Both the position numbers and the translations under genes were made by a program. A stretch of 64,000 nt of DNA, taken from the NCBI GenBank assembly GCA_004431415.1, contig QPMI01000202.1:1-64000 (forward strand). Direction: 5' to 3'. Source of the stretch: Cyanophora paradoxa (Eukaryota > Glaucocystophyceae > Cyanophorales > Cyanophoraceae). The notes under the pieces are model-generated. The model was not told the origin of the DNA. It saw only the letters and a list, made by a program, of their open reading frames with translations, and searched no databases. Of the stretch, positions 21,441-33,800 are shown in pieces; position 1 is the first letter of the stretch, and every line of letters begins with the position of its first letter.

Positions 21441-21576
21441 GGCGCGGCCCCGCGCAGGCGCTCTTTCCCCCACCTTTCCTCCCCGCCCGCCCACCCCTTT
21501 CGAGCGGGCCGGGTCTGCAGGACTAGAGCAGTCGTGCCCGTAAAGTAACAATCGAGGGCAGAGGGTAGAGGCGTGG

Positions 21577-23547
21577 CTACGTGTAGGCGCGGCGCTGGCC
21601 GCACTGGGAGCAGAACTTGGCGGTGGGCGTGTACCCCGCCCCGCACTGGTGGCAGAACTGGTCGAGCCTGATGGAGGCCTTGCGGGAGGCGCCCCCGATG
21701 GAGCCGGCCCGCGCCGCCGCCGCCGCCGCCGCCGCCGAGTGCAGCATCGACGGCGCGATGCTCGCGTTCTGCGCGCCGCCGGTGCCGGCGCGAGTGAGGC
21801 GCGTGGAATGCGGCAAGCAAGAGAGGGGGGCAGGGGCGGGGCGCACGCGAGAGGGGGCGGCAGAGGCGGCGGAGGCGCGGCGGGAGGGGCCGGCGGAGGC
21901 GGAGGGCGGGGAGGGAGAGGTGTAGGCGAGGAGCGGGGCCGGCGGGCTCGCCCGCCCGTCCCGCTCCTCGTGCTCCTCGTCCCGGGGCGAGGCGGCGCCG
22001 GCGAGACGCCCCGCCCCCGCCCCCGCCGGCGTGTGCGGCGAGGCCGAGGCCGCCGAGAGCCGCCGCGCCGGCGAGGCCCCCGCCCCGCCGCCGCTGAGCG
22101 GCCGCACGCTCGCCCGCCGCGACTCCGGCGTCGGGCTCGCCGAGACGCTCGGGCGGCGGGCGGCGGCCGGGGCGAGACGCTGGGCCGGCGGCCCGTGTCC
22201 GGCGTGAGGAGGCTCGCGCGCCGCGGCACCGCCGCATCGGGCGGGGTCGCCACGCTCGCCCGCCGGGGGGCCGCCTCCGCTGCAGCCGCGGGGCTCCCGC
22301 TGGGCCGCCGGCTGAGCACCGCCGCCGTCGGCGTGACCGCGAGCGGCTGCGGGTGCAGGTGGGGCCCCGGGGAGGCGCCGGGCGCCGGCCCCTCGTCGTC
22401 GATCTCCGTCAGGCGCGAGCCGCCGGCTGCCGGGCGCGGGCCCTCAGGCGGGGCAGGGGGAAGGGGCGCGGGGTGCGGGCGCACCGCCAAGGGAGAGGCG
22501 CTCGATGCCGGAGGTGAGGAGGGGCCTCGTAGCGGCCGGGCTCCGCGACCGCTTCAGCTGCCGGCCGCCAGCGCCGCGCTCAGCGCAGGGAAGGCGAGGG
22601 AGGGCCCCGGGGGCCGCAGCGCACCAGCTTCTGGTACTCGGCCTGCGCGTCGTCCTCGGGGGCCTTGACTGCGCCGGAAGCAAGGCTCGGGAGGGGGCTC
22701 GGGTGGCGCTGGGAGGGGCGCGCTCTCCCCGCGCACCGCCGCCGCCGGGGCCGCCGAAGACGATCTCCGCCATCTCGGGCTGGTCGTGCAGCGGCTGCCC
22801 CCGCCCCGTCAGCGGGGCGGCGGGGGGAGGCGCCGGCGGGGGCGGGGCGAGCACCATGTAGGCCTGGCCGACGAGGCGGCCGGCGCGCTTGCGGTCCTGC
22901 TCCGTCTCGAACGCCGACTCGTGCTCCTCCCAGTGCTGCCGAAGCGGCTGAGCGAACGGCGGTGGAAGGAGGAGGGGACGGGGCGGGGCGGGGCGGGGCG
23001 GGGCGGGGCGCCTTGTCGCAGTTGAGGCAGAGGAAGTTGGAGTTGAAGGCGCCGCACTTGCAGGCGACGCAGCGGCGCGAGCCGTCGGGCAGGTGCGACG
23101 CCGGCCCGTGCCCGCACCGGCACTTCGGGAACCACGTCCGGATGTCGACTGCCCGGCCGGCCCCGTCGGCGGGCGCCGCGAGGCGGAGCGAGCCGGTGGG
23201 GGAGGGACGGGCGCACAGTCCTTGCGGCGCGGTAGCCACCACTCGCCGATCTCCTCGGGCCGGATCGGCACGTACGCGAAGGCCCTGCGGCGGCGCGTCA
23301 GGCCGGGCGGGGCGGGCGGGCGGATCGGGGGCGGCGCACTTGCAGGGGCACTTGACGCAGCGGACCATCGGGTTCCTCAGGTCGTGCTCGGAGCAGGTGT
23401 GCCCGCAGAAGCACTTCGTCGCCGGGCCGATGCGCGTGCACTCCCGCCCTGCCGCCCTCTCAGCCGCGCGCCCGCACCAGATCAACCCCCACGTATTGAA
23501 CGAGCGAGGCAGACGCGCACCAGTTGGCACACTTCTGTAAACCGCAT
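21577..23547 (-). CDS. FAM221-type cysteine-rich protein with C-terminal zinc ribbon
   Basis: Exons on the minus strand give the FAM221 domain in order: CTRIGPATKCFCGHTCSEHD (about 23370-23440) and a CVKCPCKCAA cluster, then FAYVPIRPEEIGEWWLPRR (about 23230-23285), then FPKCRCGHGPASHLPDGSRR with CVACKCGAFNSNFLCLNCDK (about 23015-23140), then HWEEHESAFETEQDRKRAGR and LVGQAYMVLAP (about 22850-22945). The repeated C-x-CGH pairs probably bind zinc. A long low-complexity Ser/Ala/Pro region with a SGIERLSLGG motif follows. The C-terminus (about 21590-21660) is FCHQCGAGY...FCSQCGQRR, a two-knuckle zinc ribbon, then AYT and TAG at 21577. A start at 23547 (MRFTEVCQL) splicing to CTRIG is likely but not certain. 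The molecular role of FAM221 proteins is not established. Confidence 0.83.
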
Positions 23548-24442
23548 AGAGCCCACTTTCGATAGCTGCAAGGACGTCAGCGCCCTGTGTCGCGCCCTAC
23601 ACTTGGGGCCGCACCCCATATCGCCGCCGCTCGTTCCGCGTCGAGGAGCTTCTTGCCCGCTGGAGTCGGGCCGTACTGCTGCAGGCCAGCCAAGATCGCC
23701 GCCTGCAGGCCAGCCAAGTTAGCGATTTTCAAGAAATATGCGTATTATTTCATTGATCATCGCCGCCCGCGCCGTTCAGCGATGAGCTGGCGCGCAACTT
23801 GGGACGCGGCGCGCGTACCTCGGTCGTCGGGATCTTAGCTTTGAGCATTTCGTCGACCGCTCTTGCTGTATTTCTAGCTAAGGGAATTCGGGTTCCAGAG
23901 GCCTAGCTAAGAGTAGAAGCGCGGGCGAGCCACTGGGGCGGTTGCGGGCGATTTACGACACCTTTGAAGCGCTCCGCAGAGTAAAGACGCTAGGAAGCGC
24001 TCTCGCCTGCTGGCTCGGGGTTTCGCTGCTTTTCTGCCGTACCCGGTTTGAGAGCCGTGCCAGCCGTGCCAGCTGCTGGGCGAGTAAAAGTGACGCAAAC
24101 AGCTTCGATTCTGTGCGTGTAACATTGCCAAACCGGCGGAAGACAGTAAAGCCGGCGACGCGATGGCGAGGTATGCCGATGTTCCGACACGCTTATTTCA
24201 CGCGTGCCGATCGCACCGCTCGCTCCACCGAAGTTAGCTATAGTCTTCCCGAACAGCCGGCACCGGCCCCCCTGCCACCGACAATTTATCCGGCCGGCGC
24301 TCCGAGGGCTTTCCGCCGCCGACTTGTCCGCCCAACACATGCTGCCGACTCGGCGCCGAGAACTTATCCGGCCCCGTCCCGCAGTTCTAGGGGAGGCTCG
24401 CCTGGCAGAGCGGCTCCGGCGCGTTACGACGCCGCGCTCAAG
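23548..24442. other. divergent intergenic region
   Basis: About 900 bp, AT-richer than its neighbours, between FAM221 (minus) and the unrecognised plus-strand gene. It contains a short CTGCAGGCCAGCCAA tandem repeat near 23680-23720. No gene was recognised. Confidence 0.5.
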
Positions 24443-25575
24443 ATGTCCAACTACTTAAACACCGTATACGACAAGCCGGACGGCCAGACGCACCGGCGGC
24501 CCGTGCAGAACTACCAGAGCTTCGTGCAGGGCCTCCAGGCGATCGGCACCGTGGACGAGTTCCAGAGCCAGGGCGGCCTGCAGCGCGCGAAGAAGGTGGC
24601 TCCCCGCCCGCCCTCCCCCGCCCTGCCGCACCGTCAAGTTGGGCCGAACGAACGCCGTGTCGCAGGCCATGTCTCGCGAGGAAGAGATCAAGAGGGCGTG
24701 GTGCGTGCGGCGCTCCGCCAGCCTGCGGCCTCGGGGCGCCGGCCGCCCACGGGGCCCTCTCCCGCAGCGAGGCGGAGTCTCGGGCGGACTTCCGGCGGGG
24801 CCCGGGCACCTTCCGGGACGTCGCTCGGCTCCCGGTGCGTCCCTCGGCGGCGCCGGGGCCCGGGGCGGGGCGTGAGGGGCGGGGGCGGGGGCAGGAGTCG
24901 AAGGACACGCTGCTGCACGACATCGACGCGCGGCAGCGGCGGGACACCGTCCGCCGCGCCTACGCGCGCCTCTGCGACGCCGAGGCCGACTTCGAGGACC
25001 GCAAGGTCCTCTCCAGCCCCTCCAAGCCAGTCCGCGCCCCGGGCGTCATCTCCGCCCCCATCCCCGACGCGAGCCCCCCCCCCCCCCCTCCATCGATGTA
25101 CCCCGCCGAGCCGCGCGGCAGGTGCGGGGCGGCCGGGCGGCCGGGAGCCCCGCCCCCTCGACGCCCACGCGGAGCTCCCGCGTCGCCGCCCACGCCCAGG
25201 TGCCCCTCCCCTCCCCGCCGCTCTGCAGGCGAATGCTGCGGTTCCGATACCGTGCCCCGCTCGACAGGGGTTCACGGATGCCCTCCGCTCCCAGCTCCAG
25301 CGCGAGACGGTGCGCGTCGCCGGGCCCCTTGTACCCCCTCCCCCCTCACTCTTCCCTCCCAGCTCGACTACAACAAGAGCGTCATGGACGCGGCGTGGGA
25401 GGTGCGTGCGGCGCCGGCCCGCCCCTAGCTCAGCCCCGCCGCCCTTCCTCAAGCCCCCGCCGCAGCGCCGAAGCGCCCGCGGCGGCAGCAGATGCTGACC
25501 CGTCCCTCTCACCCCGACCCGCACCCGCTGTTCGCCCCCTTGGGAGGGGGCGTGCCCATCAAAGGACGTGTTTGA
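24443..25575 (+). CDS. unrecognised small charged protein, multi-exon
   Basis: An ATG at 24443 (AAGATGTCC context) opens MSNYLNTVYDKPDGQ, then NYQSFVQGLQAIGTVDEFQS up to RAKK at about 24596. Frame-keeping splices then add AMSREEEIKRA, EAESRADFRRGPGTFRDVA, SKDTLLHDIDARQRRDTVRR with AYARLCDAEADFEDRKV, GFTDALRSQLQRET (about 25270-25310), LDYNKSVMDAAWE and a last exon RQQMLTRPSHPDPHPLFAPL ending GGGVPIKGRV with TGA at 25573. It is charged and helix-prone, with no membrane segment or signal peptide. It resembles small structural or axonemal proteins in style only; no family was recognised. That the exons belong together rests on intact frames and the usual GTGCG...CAG junctions; the part between about 25030 and 25260 is unclear. 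Confidence 0.6.
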
Positions 25576-26111
25576 GAACGTGTCCCTTCAGACTCGATCA
25601 CCGCCACGCCAGCTTGCTAGGTGTGCAGAGGTTGTGATGAAATATTAAATCATAGCTCACGCTTTCACGGTTCACTGGGAAGCCAAACGCTAACTAAAGA
25701 AAAAACGTATACAGACTCGCAAACCGCGAGGAAGAAAACAAGAGCTAGCTACCAGCTAAAGGCGGGCGCAATCTCAATGGTCGCTGCACTTTGAAACCTA
25801 CTGCTCGGCGCTATAGCTACAGCATGCATACTGCACACTACCGGTACCTAAGGCGATGCGCGGCTGGGCCGGTGCATCGCGCTTGCTCGGCTGGGCCGCC
25901 GGGGCGGGCGCACCGCGCCGTATCGGCGAGCGGCCTGCCACGCGGGCGGCGGCTGCCACCTGCAGCTGCAGATGAGGAGGGGGCGAAGAAGCGCGAGTCG
26001 AAGGGGACTCGCTGGTGCGGGGAGGGGAGGGGAGGGGGGCCCGTAAACGAGGCTAGCCGAGGCGGGCTCGCGGGGCCAGCCGGGCCGGGCGGGGCCGGGC
26101 CGGAGAGGCGC
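25576..26111. other. convergent intergenic region
   Basis: About 535 bp between the 3' ends of the unrecognised gene and glutamate 5-kinase. The first 280 bp are AT-richer and should hold the 3' untranslated regions. The rest is GC-rich with no recognisable coding motif. Confidence 0.5.
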
Positions 26112-28348
26112 CTACTTGAGGCGCACGAGGTTGGAGCGGTGGATGACCATGTCGGGGCCTGCGCGGGCGAGGCGCGCCTCTCAGACGAGGCCGCCCGGCG
26201 CATCGAGTCACGCGGCGGCCGCGGAGGCAGCGGCACCGTAGAAGCCGAGGGCCTCGGAGCTGGCGCCCTTGCCGTGGAGCCCCTGCAGGCGTCCGCCGTG
26301 AGCGCGGGGCGGGCGGGGCGGGTGCGCGGGGCGGGGCGCGCCTGGATCTTCTTGAGCTCCTCGCTGGAGTAGTTGGTGATGCCGCGGGCGACCTCCTCCC
26401 CCGTCGCCGCCGCCACCACGCGCACCTGCGGGGCCCGTCGGCCGGCGAGGGGCGCGGAGGCGGCGGGGGCGGGGGCGGCGGGGGCGGACGGCGGCGTCGG
26501 AGCCGAACTCGCCCTCGACCATGACGATGCCGGCGGCGAGCAGGCTCTTCCGCTGGTCCTTCACCGCCAGCACCGCCCCGTCGTTGATCATGATCGTCCC
26601 CTGCGGCACGCTGCCCGGCGCGAGGCTCAGCCGCGCAGGCCGGCCCGGCGCTGCCTGGGCGGTGCGCCGCGCACATGCCGTGCACGATCCAGCGCTTGCG
26701 GCAGGGGATGGGGTTCTGCGCAGGCGGCGTGAGGGGCGGGCGAGCGCGGGCCCAGGGTCCAGAGCGGGGCGCCTGCTTGGGGAGGAAGACGGTGCCGAGC
26801 TTCCAGGCGCCGTCCACGAGCATCTTCTCGATGTTCTCCGGGTCGCGCGCCTGCCCGGCCTTGAGCGCGGGGCGGGGCGGGGCGGGGCGGGGGCGGCCCA
26901 GGGCCCGCACGAGGGTCACGATGGTCGTGCAGCCGGCCGCGGTCGCGAGGTGCGCCGCCTGCAGCTTGGTCTGCGGCGCCGCGGTGAGAGGGCAGGAGGG
27001 AGGAGCGCGGGGAAGAGGGGGGGCGCAGGCGCACGCCGAAGCCGCCGGTGCCCCACTGGGAGCCGGTACTGCCGAGGCTGACGCTCAGGTCGTCCAGGTC
27101 CGGCACCTCGTACACCGGCTTCGCCTCCGGGTTCTGAGCAGGCCGCCTCTGAGCGCGCCCCGCGCGGGAGGCGCAAGCAGAAGCGCCGGCACGCGCACCG
27201 AGCGCGGATCCGAGTCGTACAGGTACTGCGGGCGGCGCCGTGAGCAGAGCATGCTGGACGCGAGCTTGCAGGGACGGCCGGCAGGTGGGCACCTGGACGT
27301 CGGTGAGGAGGAAGAGCCACTGCGCCTCTATGAGGCTCGCCACGAGCGCCGAGAGCGTGTCGTTGTCCCCGAAGCGGATCTCGTGCCCGATCGCCACCTG
27401 CGCGCGTGCGCCCGCGCCTGCGTCAACGAAGCGCTGCGGCACGGAGCGGCGCGGGAGGGGAGGACGGGGCGCGCACGGTGTCGTTCTCGTTGACGATGGG
27501 CACGACGCCCATCTGAAGCAGCTCGTCGAAGCAGTTCTTCGCGTTCGTGTACCCGCTGCGCGCCCGCCGCTCGCGTCAGAACGGCGAGGCGGCGAGGTGC
27601 GACGTAGCGCGGCTCGCCTCCGCTCGCCGAGGTTCTCCCGTGTCTGGCGCGGGCGCGGGGCGTCGGGGCAGGCCGGGCGGGCGGGCGAGGAGGGGGAGGC
27701 GCTGCTACCAGCAGAATTTGAGCAATTGGCTGATCCCACTGCTGGAACAGATCGTCGTAGAGGCGCATGAGGCGTGATTGCCCGATGGCGGCGACCGCCT
27801 GCTTCGCGGCGATTTGCTTCGGGCGCTCTGCGATGCGCAGGCGCTGGCAGCCGATGCCTACGGCGCCCGATGTCACGAGCACGACTTGAAAACCCTGCGC
27901 AGCGCGGCGCGTCAGTTCTAAAATATAGCTAGCTATATAATTTGATAGCGATCGGATGTCTATTGACCGGTGCCTTCCAAGAGCGACATAGCGCAGGCGC
28001 GGCGCGTCACGTGCATGCGGGAAGAAGAGCGACATAGCGCAGCTGCGGCGGGGGGAGGAGCACACCTTGCGCCGGAGGCTGCTAATGGTCTCGACCAATC
28101 GGGACAACGTTGAGAGAGAAACATATTGCTGATCGGCGGCCATAATCGAAGACGTGCCTGTGCGCGAGCGGCAGGTCAAGATTCGATGCGCTCGCTATGC
28201 GCTGCTGTGCATGCATCGCATGCACGTGGATCCGCGACTGCGGTACATATGTGTAGGGAAGTCACGCACCAATCTTGATGACGCAGCGCTTCGGATGAGG
28301 CGCTGTTGAGTCCCTCGAGAACGACTCGGCAGGCGCAAGGTCGCTCAT
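26112..28348 (-). CDS. glutamate 5-kinase with C-terminal PUA domain (proline biosynthesis)
   Basis: ATP-dependent phosphorylation of L-glutamate to glutamyl-5-phosphate, the first step of proline synthesis. Exon 1 (28270-28348) starts [10 protein letters not shown] and ends CVIKIG; exon 2 (28066-28157) gives [20 protein letters not shown] and on; exon 3 begins at 27894 with [19 protein letters not shown], then [19 protein letters not shown]. The motifs [28 protein letters not shown] (about 27320-27395), LYDSDPRSV (about 27210), GTGGF and [20 protein letters not shown] (about 26910-26970) are the substrate- and ATP-binding elements of the amino-acid kinase fold. The C-terminal PUA domain includes [20 protein letters not shown] and [20 protein letters not shown]. 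The end is [12 protein letters not shown] with TAG at 26112. It is the stand-alone bacterial-type kinase plus PUA, not the fused P5CS; no reductase domain follows. Key residues look intact. Confidence 0.94.
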
Positions 28349-28981
28349 GGAGGAGACGGCAGAGTCCGTGGGTTGCGTGGGCGGCATTGCGTGGTTTAGG
28401 CGCGTCGAAGTGACGGAATTCTTGGCTGGGGAGCGCGCGCGTCAAACTTCCCGCGCTTGCCGCGCGAGCACGCGGTCGGCTTGCGAAGAGAAAACTACGC
28501 ACGCTTCCTCGCGTCCTTCCTCGCGCGCTCCTCTTCAAAAATTTTGACCTGCCCCGGGGGTACGCTTCGAGACCTGCGAGCGGGGTACTCGGCACTCGAC
28601 ATCGGCCTGCCAGCTGCACCAGCCACATCACACAGCTTGCTTGAAGACAAGCGCGTAGCAAGCGCGCGTCCATGTGGGCCTGGTCGCCAGAGAGATTGCC
28701 GTGCCCCACTAAGGCTATTGATTTCGACAAGCTTTTCCACTGTGAGGACCGCGTGGTACGGCCGGCGCCTTCCTGTGTACGGGCCGGCGTACGCATGGCC
28801 CGGCATGAGCCGGCGCGCAGGCAAGGAATCACCTCCAGAATGCAACGGACGCGCGAGCGCACGCCGCCAAGATGCTCGATAGCAAGCGCACGGATCCGGC
28901 GACGGTTTTGAACGTGCGCACAGCGAACCCCGGCCCGCCCCCGCCCTCTCCTGCGCTCCCCGCCGCCTTTTAGCAACCGGA
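28349..28981. other. divergent intergenic region
   Basis: About 630 bp between the glutamate 5-kinase start (minus) and the BRO1-domain gene (plus); it should hold both promoters. Moderately GC-rich, with no conserved coding exon recognised. Confidence 0.5.
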
Positions 28982-30646
28982 ATGAGCTATTCAAGTGTGC
29001 CATAAGCGCCGCCCTTGCCCAGCGGCGGCGGCCCTCCACGTGTCGAGCCTGAGGGCGCTCCCGCAGGCGTGCGAGCGTTACGCGCCGTACGTCGCCTCGT
29101 GCGTCGCGACCGTCGTCGGCAACCCCCAGACGCGCTTCCGCGACGGGCCCCCAAGTCCGCCCCCTGCCCTCTCGCCGCGCGTCTTCGCGAGGCGAACGCG
29201 TACGCAGAGGTCGCGTGGACGTCGGGCGTGCACCAGAAGAGCGGCGGCTTCTCGGTCCAGGACATCAAACTCGAGCTCTGCATGCTTCTCTCCGTGCGCC
29301 CCGCCGCCCGCCCGCCCCGCCGCAGCGCCGCGCCTTCCCGACGGCGCCTTTTGTACCCCTCCCGCCAGGCGATGGGGTACCTGCGGATGCGCCAGGCGTC
29401 GGCGGCGGTGTCGAGCGTGCCACCGTCGCACCCGTCCTTCGAGGACGCCCTGAAGCAGGCCGGCCAGTTCCTCCGGCAGGTACCCCCCCCCCCCCCCCCC
29501 CCCGGCGCCCCGCACGCCTGTACCCTTCTCACCCGGGAGAGCCAGGCGGCGGGCCTCTTCGATGCGGCGGGCGGTATGGGCTTCCTGAACCTCCCCTTCG
29601 AGCGCCCCCCCGAGGCCCGCGCGACCCCCGTACCCCCTCCCCTCCAGCGCTGACGGGCACGTGCGGGGCAGATGGTGCCGGCGGTGTGCGCGGGCCTCTC
29701 GCGCCTCGCGATCGCCGAGCTGCAGCGGCTCGCCGCCGCGAAGGGCGCCGCCGCCGGCTCCAGCAAGTCCATGCTCGCCCGCCTCAGGTGCCCGTACCCC
29801 CTCAGCGCATTGCTACCGTACCCCTGAGCCGGCCTCTTCCCCGCCCTGCGCAGCGCGGGCGCCAAGGGGCTCTACGAGGCCGCCGGCGCCGCCCTCCGCG
29901 CCGCCGGCACGGACTACGCAGAGGTCCGCGTACCCCCCAAGCGCCCCGATACTTCTTTGACGTACCCCCCGCAGCTCTCGGCGGGGCTGCGGAAGTATGT
30001 GGACGAGATGGCGCTCCTGTGTCACGCGATGGGCCTCTTCTACCTGGCCGAGGACGCCTACGCGAAGTCGTGCGTTCGAATCCCGCCGGAGGATTTCTGT
30101 GGAAGTTCCGATCTGGTTCTTTTTTTGCAGGGAGTTCGGGCGGGCGGTGGGGTACGTGCAGGCGGCGGCGAAGGCGGTGCAGCGGCTCTCGCCTTCGGTG
30201 CGCGCTCCATTCTGCCCCTCCTCCCTCGCCCCTGTTGCGTCCCCCCGTCACGCCTCGCCGCAGCAGTCGATGCCGGAGGGCGGGGCGCGGGGGGCGGTGC
30301 AGGCCTTCTGCAGCGCCGTCGTGCAGACGTGCGAGCGGTGCGCCCCCGGCGCTCGCCGCCCCCCATCCATCGAGCGCCCGAGCGCCGCTCCCGTCCGGGA
30401 GTCCCGCACCGAGCGCGGGGGGGCGCGCAGGTACACGAAGGAGAACCAGGGAATTTATTTCGCTGTGATCCCCTCCGACGCCGAGCTCCAGCCGCCCGCC
30501 CCGCTCGGTGCCCCCGCCCGCCCGCCCGCCCTCCGCCGCGCCCCTCCCTCCCCCTCCCCTGCCGACGCGGCGCGGGCGGGGCAGAGCTGCAGAACCTGCG
30601 GGCGATCCCCTTCGAGCCCCCCCCGGCCCTCTTCACCGGCCTGTGA
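28982..30646 (+). CDS. BRO1-domain protein (ALIX/BROX-like)
   Basis: BRO1 domains are banana-shaped helical scaffolds that bind ESCRT-III and act at endosomal or other membranes. Exons give LRALPQACERYAPYVASCVA (about 29060), REANAYAEVAWTSGV (about 29190) with SVQDIKLELCML, MGYLRMRQASAAVS...FEDALKQAGQFLRQ (about 29370-29477), QAAGLFDAAGGMGFLNLP (about 29545), VPAVCAGLSRLAIAELQRLA (about 29673), LRKYVDEMALLCHAMGLFYL with AEDAYAKS (about 29988), REFGRAVGYVQAAAKAVQRL (about 30130) and YTKENQGIYFAVIPSDAELQ then LRAIPFEPPPALF. The last stretch matches the end of the BRO1 fold, and the protein stops right after it (TGA 30644), so there is no ALIX V domain. The start at 28982 (MSYS) requires a 26-nt intron and is doubtful. 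One intron near 29480-29506 is a long poly-C tract. Confidence 0.82.
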
Positions 30647-30885
30647 CCCCCGCGATCGCGCGCGCTCTCCGCTGCCTGTCACTCTGACATTATCGCGGAT
30701 TGAATTGCAATGTCGGGGTGATCGCAGCCCCTCGTGCACTGTGGAGGATAAGAGGCTCTCGAGCCGTCACGCTTCAGTCTCGGATTCCAAAACTCCGAAT
30801 AAACACGTCAAGACTACGGCGGGGGGCGCCGCAGCACGGGGGCCGGGGCGGAGAGGGGGAGGGTGGAGAGCGCGGGGCGGGGGGC

Positions 30886-33800
30886 CTAGGACTCGCTGCC
30901 GGCCTCGCTGCCGGCCTCGTCCTCGGGCTCCGGCTCGTCCCCCACCGAGCTGCCCCCCGACACCGACGCCTGGCCCCGCCGCCGCCTCCCGCCCTCCTCG
31001 CTCCCGCTCCCGCTCCCGCTCCCGCTCCCGCTACCGCTGCCGCCGCCTTCTTCCGAGGCGCTGCCCTCCTCCGCGCCGCCGCCCCCCTCCCCCTCCTCGT
31101 CCTCCTCCTCCTCCTCCTCTTCCTCCTCCTCCTCGTCGCTGCCGCTGCCGCTGCCGCTGCCGCTGCCCTCCGCGCCGCTCTCCTCGGAGGAGGAGCGGGA
31201 GGCGTCGGGGCGGGCGCCGCTGCCCTCCTCGGGCTCAGAGAGGCCCGAGGAGAGCTCCGAGCCGCTCTCCGCCTGCGCCCCCGTCAGCCGCCGCCCCTCG
31301 AGGCCGCGCGGGCCGGGGCGCTGCGCACGTCTCGGGCCCGCGGTGGCACCGCCGGCTGCGTGGGGGCCCTGGCGGCGCGCACCTCGTACACCCCGCCCTC
31401 CCCGTAGCGGTGCCACCTGCGCGCGCCGCGGCGTGGGCCGGCCGGCGGGCGGCGAGGGGCCCGGCCGGCGCACCGCGCGGGGCCCTCGAGGCCGGCCCAG
31501 AGGACGCGCACGCGGCCCTCCGCCTCCGCCTCCACCACCCCCTCCTTCGCCTCCGCCTCCCCGCCCGGCCCCGCCCCCGCCCCGCACCCGCCCTCCCGCA
31601 GGTGCCAGTGCCGCCCCGGCACCACCGCGCGGCCCACGAGGCTTCGCGGCTCCTCCTCGTCCGTGGCCGCTGCTTTCGCCTCCGCTCCGGCCTCGGCGCC
31701 GGCTTCGGGGGCCCTCTCCGTGGTGGCCGGCGGCGGGGCGCGCCCCGCGGCGATGCAGCGGCGGCAGAGGAGGCAGAAGCGGCAGCCGGAGTCGCCGCGG
31801 CCGCACCCGCACTCCTTCCCCGCATCCGCGCTCCGGTCCTTGCTCTGGTGCAGCACGCAGCGTTTGCCGTACCCCGTGCACGTCCCGCACTGCCGCCGCG
31901 TCACGCGGGCACGGGCGGGCGGGGCGGGGCGCCCCGGCGGGGAGGGGGGGGCCGCGCACCGCCCGGCAGACCATGCACTGCTCCGAGACGAGGTGGTGCG
32001 CCCCGTTGGGGCTCTCCCCGCACCCGCCGCCCCCCGCCGCCCCGCCCGCCGGCTCTTCGCACAGCAGCACGTCCTGCGCAGAGGGCGTGCAACGTGGGCC
32101 GCAGTCCCCCGCCCCGGCGCGAGGGGCCCGCACGTAGCGCCGTCGGAGATTCCACCGGTACACGCGAACGTTCCCGTTCGCCCACCGCACCGAGACGTAC
32201 CCCTGCGCCCCGCGCGCGTCAGGCGGACAGCTGACAAAGAACGTTGCCGGGGCGCCGGGGTACACGCCTTCCCGTGGGCGCTCTGGACGATGCCCTCGCC
32301 CGGGGCGAGCCCGTCGCTGCCCGCGGGCCCCGCGCACTCCGCCTCCGCCGCCGCTGCGCCCGCCCCGTCCTCGTCCCCGTACGACTTCTGCGCGTGAAAG
32401 CCGTTGGTGCGGGGGGGACGGGTGCGTGAGGGGTACGCGCCTTCCAGGCGGGCCCGCGCCGCACGCGGCAGCCAACGACAGCGGCCGACGCGTACTTCGT
32501 CGGGTCCGGCCACGCGCCCTGCGCCCCAGCGCGTCTCAAGGGCGATGCAGCAGGGGCAGAACATCGCGGAGCAGGAGGTTGGAGCGCGGCGGGGCGGGGC
32601 GGGGGCACCTGCGGGGGGTCCACGAGCTCGAGGTCGAACTTGCGGCCCGAGCGGCCGCCCCAGCGGTACGCGAAGAGGCGGCCGGAGCGGGAGCTCGGGG
32701 GCGGCGCCCCAGGGGGCCGCTCCCAGCGGACGACCACCCAGCCGTCCTTCCCCGCCTCCCGCAGCACCCGGCCCGTCCCCGCCCCCGCCGCCAACGACGG
32801 GCCCGCCTCCGGCTCGCCTTCCCCGGCCCCGCCCCTCGCCCCCTTCTCCTTCTTCTTCTTCACGCCGTCCTGCGGGGCCGGCGGCGGTGAGTGCCGGTCG
32901 GCGGCGGGAGTCGCAGGGCGGTGCGGGGGCGCGCCTGTGCGCCCCACTTCCAGTGCGGGCCGCGGCGGACGGTGCGGCCCAGCAGCTGGCCCGTCGACAC
33001 CGACTTGAACGCCGCCGCCGCCTGCGCCCGCGCGCGCCGCCCTCAGCGCGGAGACCGCAGCGCGGGGCGCCGCGGGGCGCACGCGACGGGGGGTACGGCG
33101 GAGGCCGGGCCAGCGAGAGCAGGGCGAGGTCGTAGAGGCCCTGTACCCCCACCTGCCGCGGCGTCGAGAGGCGCCGGGCGGGGCGGGGCGGGGCGGCCGG
33201 CCGCGGGCACCGGTAGAGGCCGCGGGAGCCGGTTCGGGCCCAGAGGACGGTGAGCCAGCCGTTGCCGTTCTCCGCCTCGACGGTCCCCGTGCAGCCGGCG
33301 CCGCCCCCGCCGTCCGCGTCGCCCCCGCGCCACGCGGGGCCCCGCGCCACCGTCGCCCCCAGCAGGGCCCCGGCGCGAGCCGCCGCGGGTTCGGAGCGGC
33401 GGGGTGGGGGCCCGGGCTCGCCGCCCCGCGCCCCGGCGGCGGCGGCGAGGACGGCGGCGGCGGAGACCTCGCGCTGGTCCGCCAGCTCCACTGCGGGGGG
33501 TACCACCTTCTCAGAGCGGGCGGCCGCGGGGGCGTTCACGGCCCGAGGGGCCCCGCGCGCACCGTCGTGGAAGCCCTCGAAGCCGTAGCGGTACGAGGCG
33601 GTGCGGCCGTTGCGCCAGCGGACGGTGACCCAGCCCTCGTGGCCCGGCGTGGGGCCGAGCACGCGGCCCTGCGCCCCGCGGCCCTCGTCCTGGGAGCCCC
33701 ACGCCCTGCGCCCGCCCGCCCGCCGGTCGGTCGGTCTCTCGGAGGGCGCGGGGCGGACTCCGGGCACCAGTCGGGGCCGCGGACGACGCGGCGGGCGACG

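Noticed and set aside
26112-28348. Fused P5CS (kinase plus gamma-glutamyl phosphate reductase)
   Set aside because: The kinase is followed by a PUA domain and a stop codon; no aldehyde-dehydrogenase-like domain is present.
30068-30085. GTTCGAATCC, resembling a tRNA T-loop
   Set aside because: No acceptor stem, D arm or anticodon arm can be formed around it. It is the start of an intron in the BRO1-domain gene.
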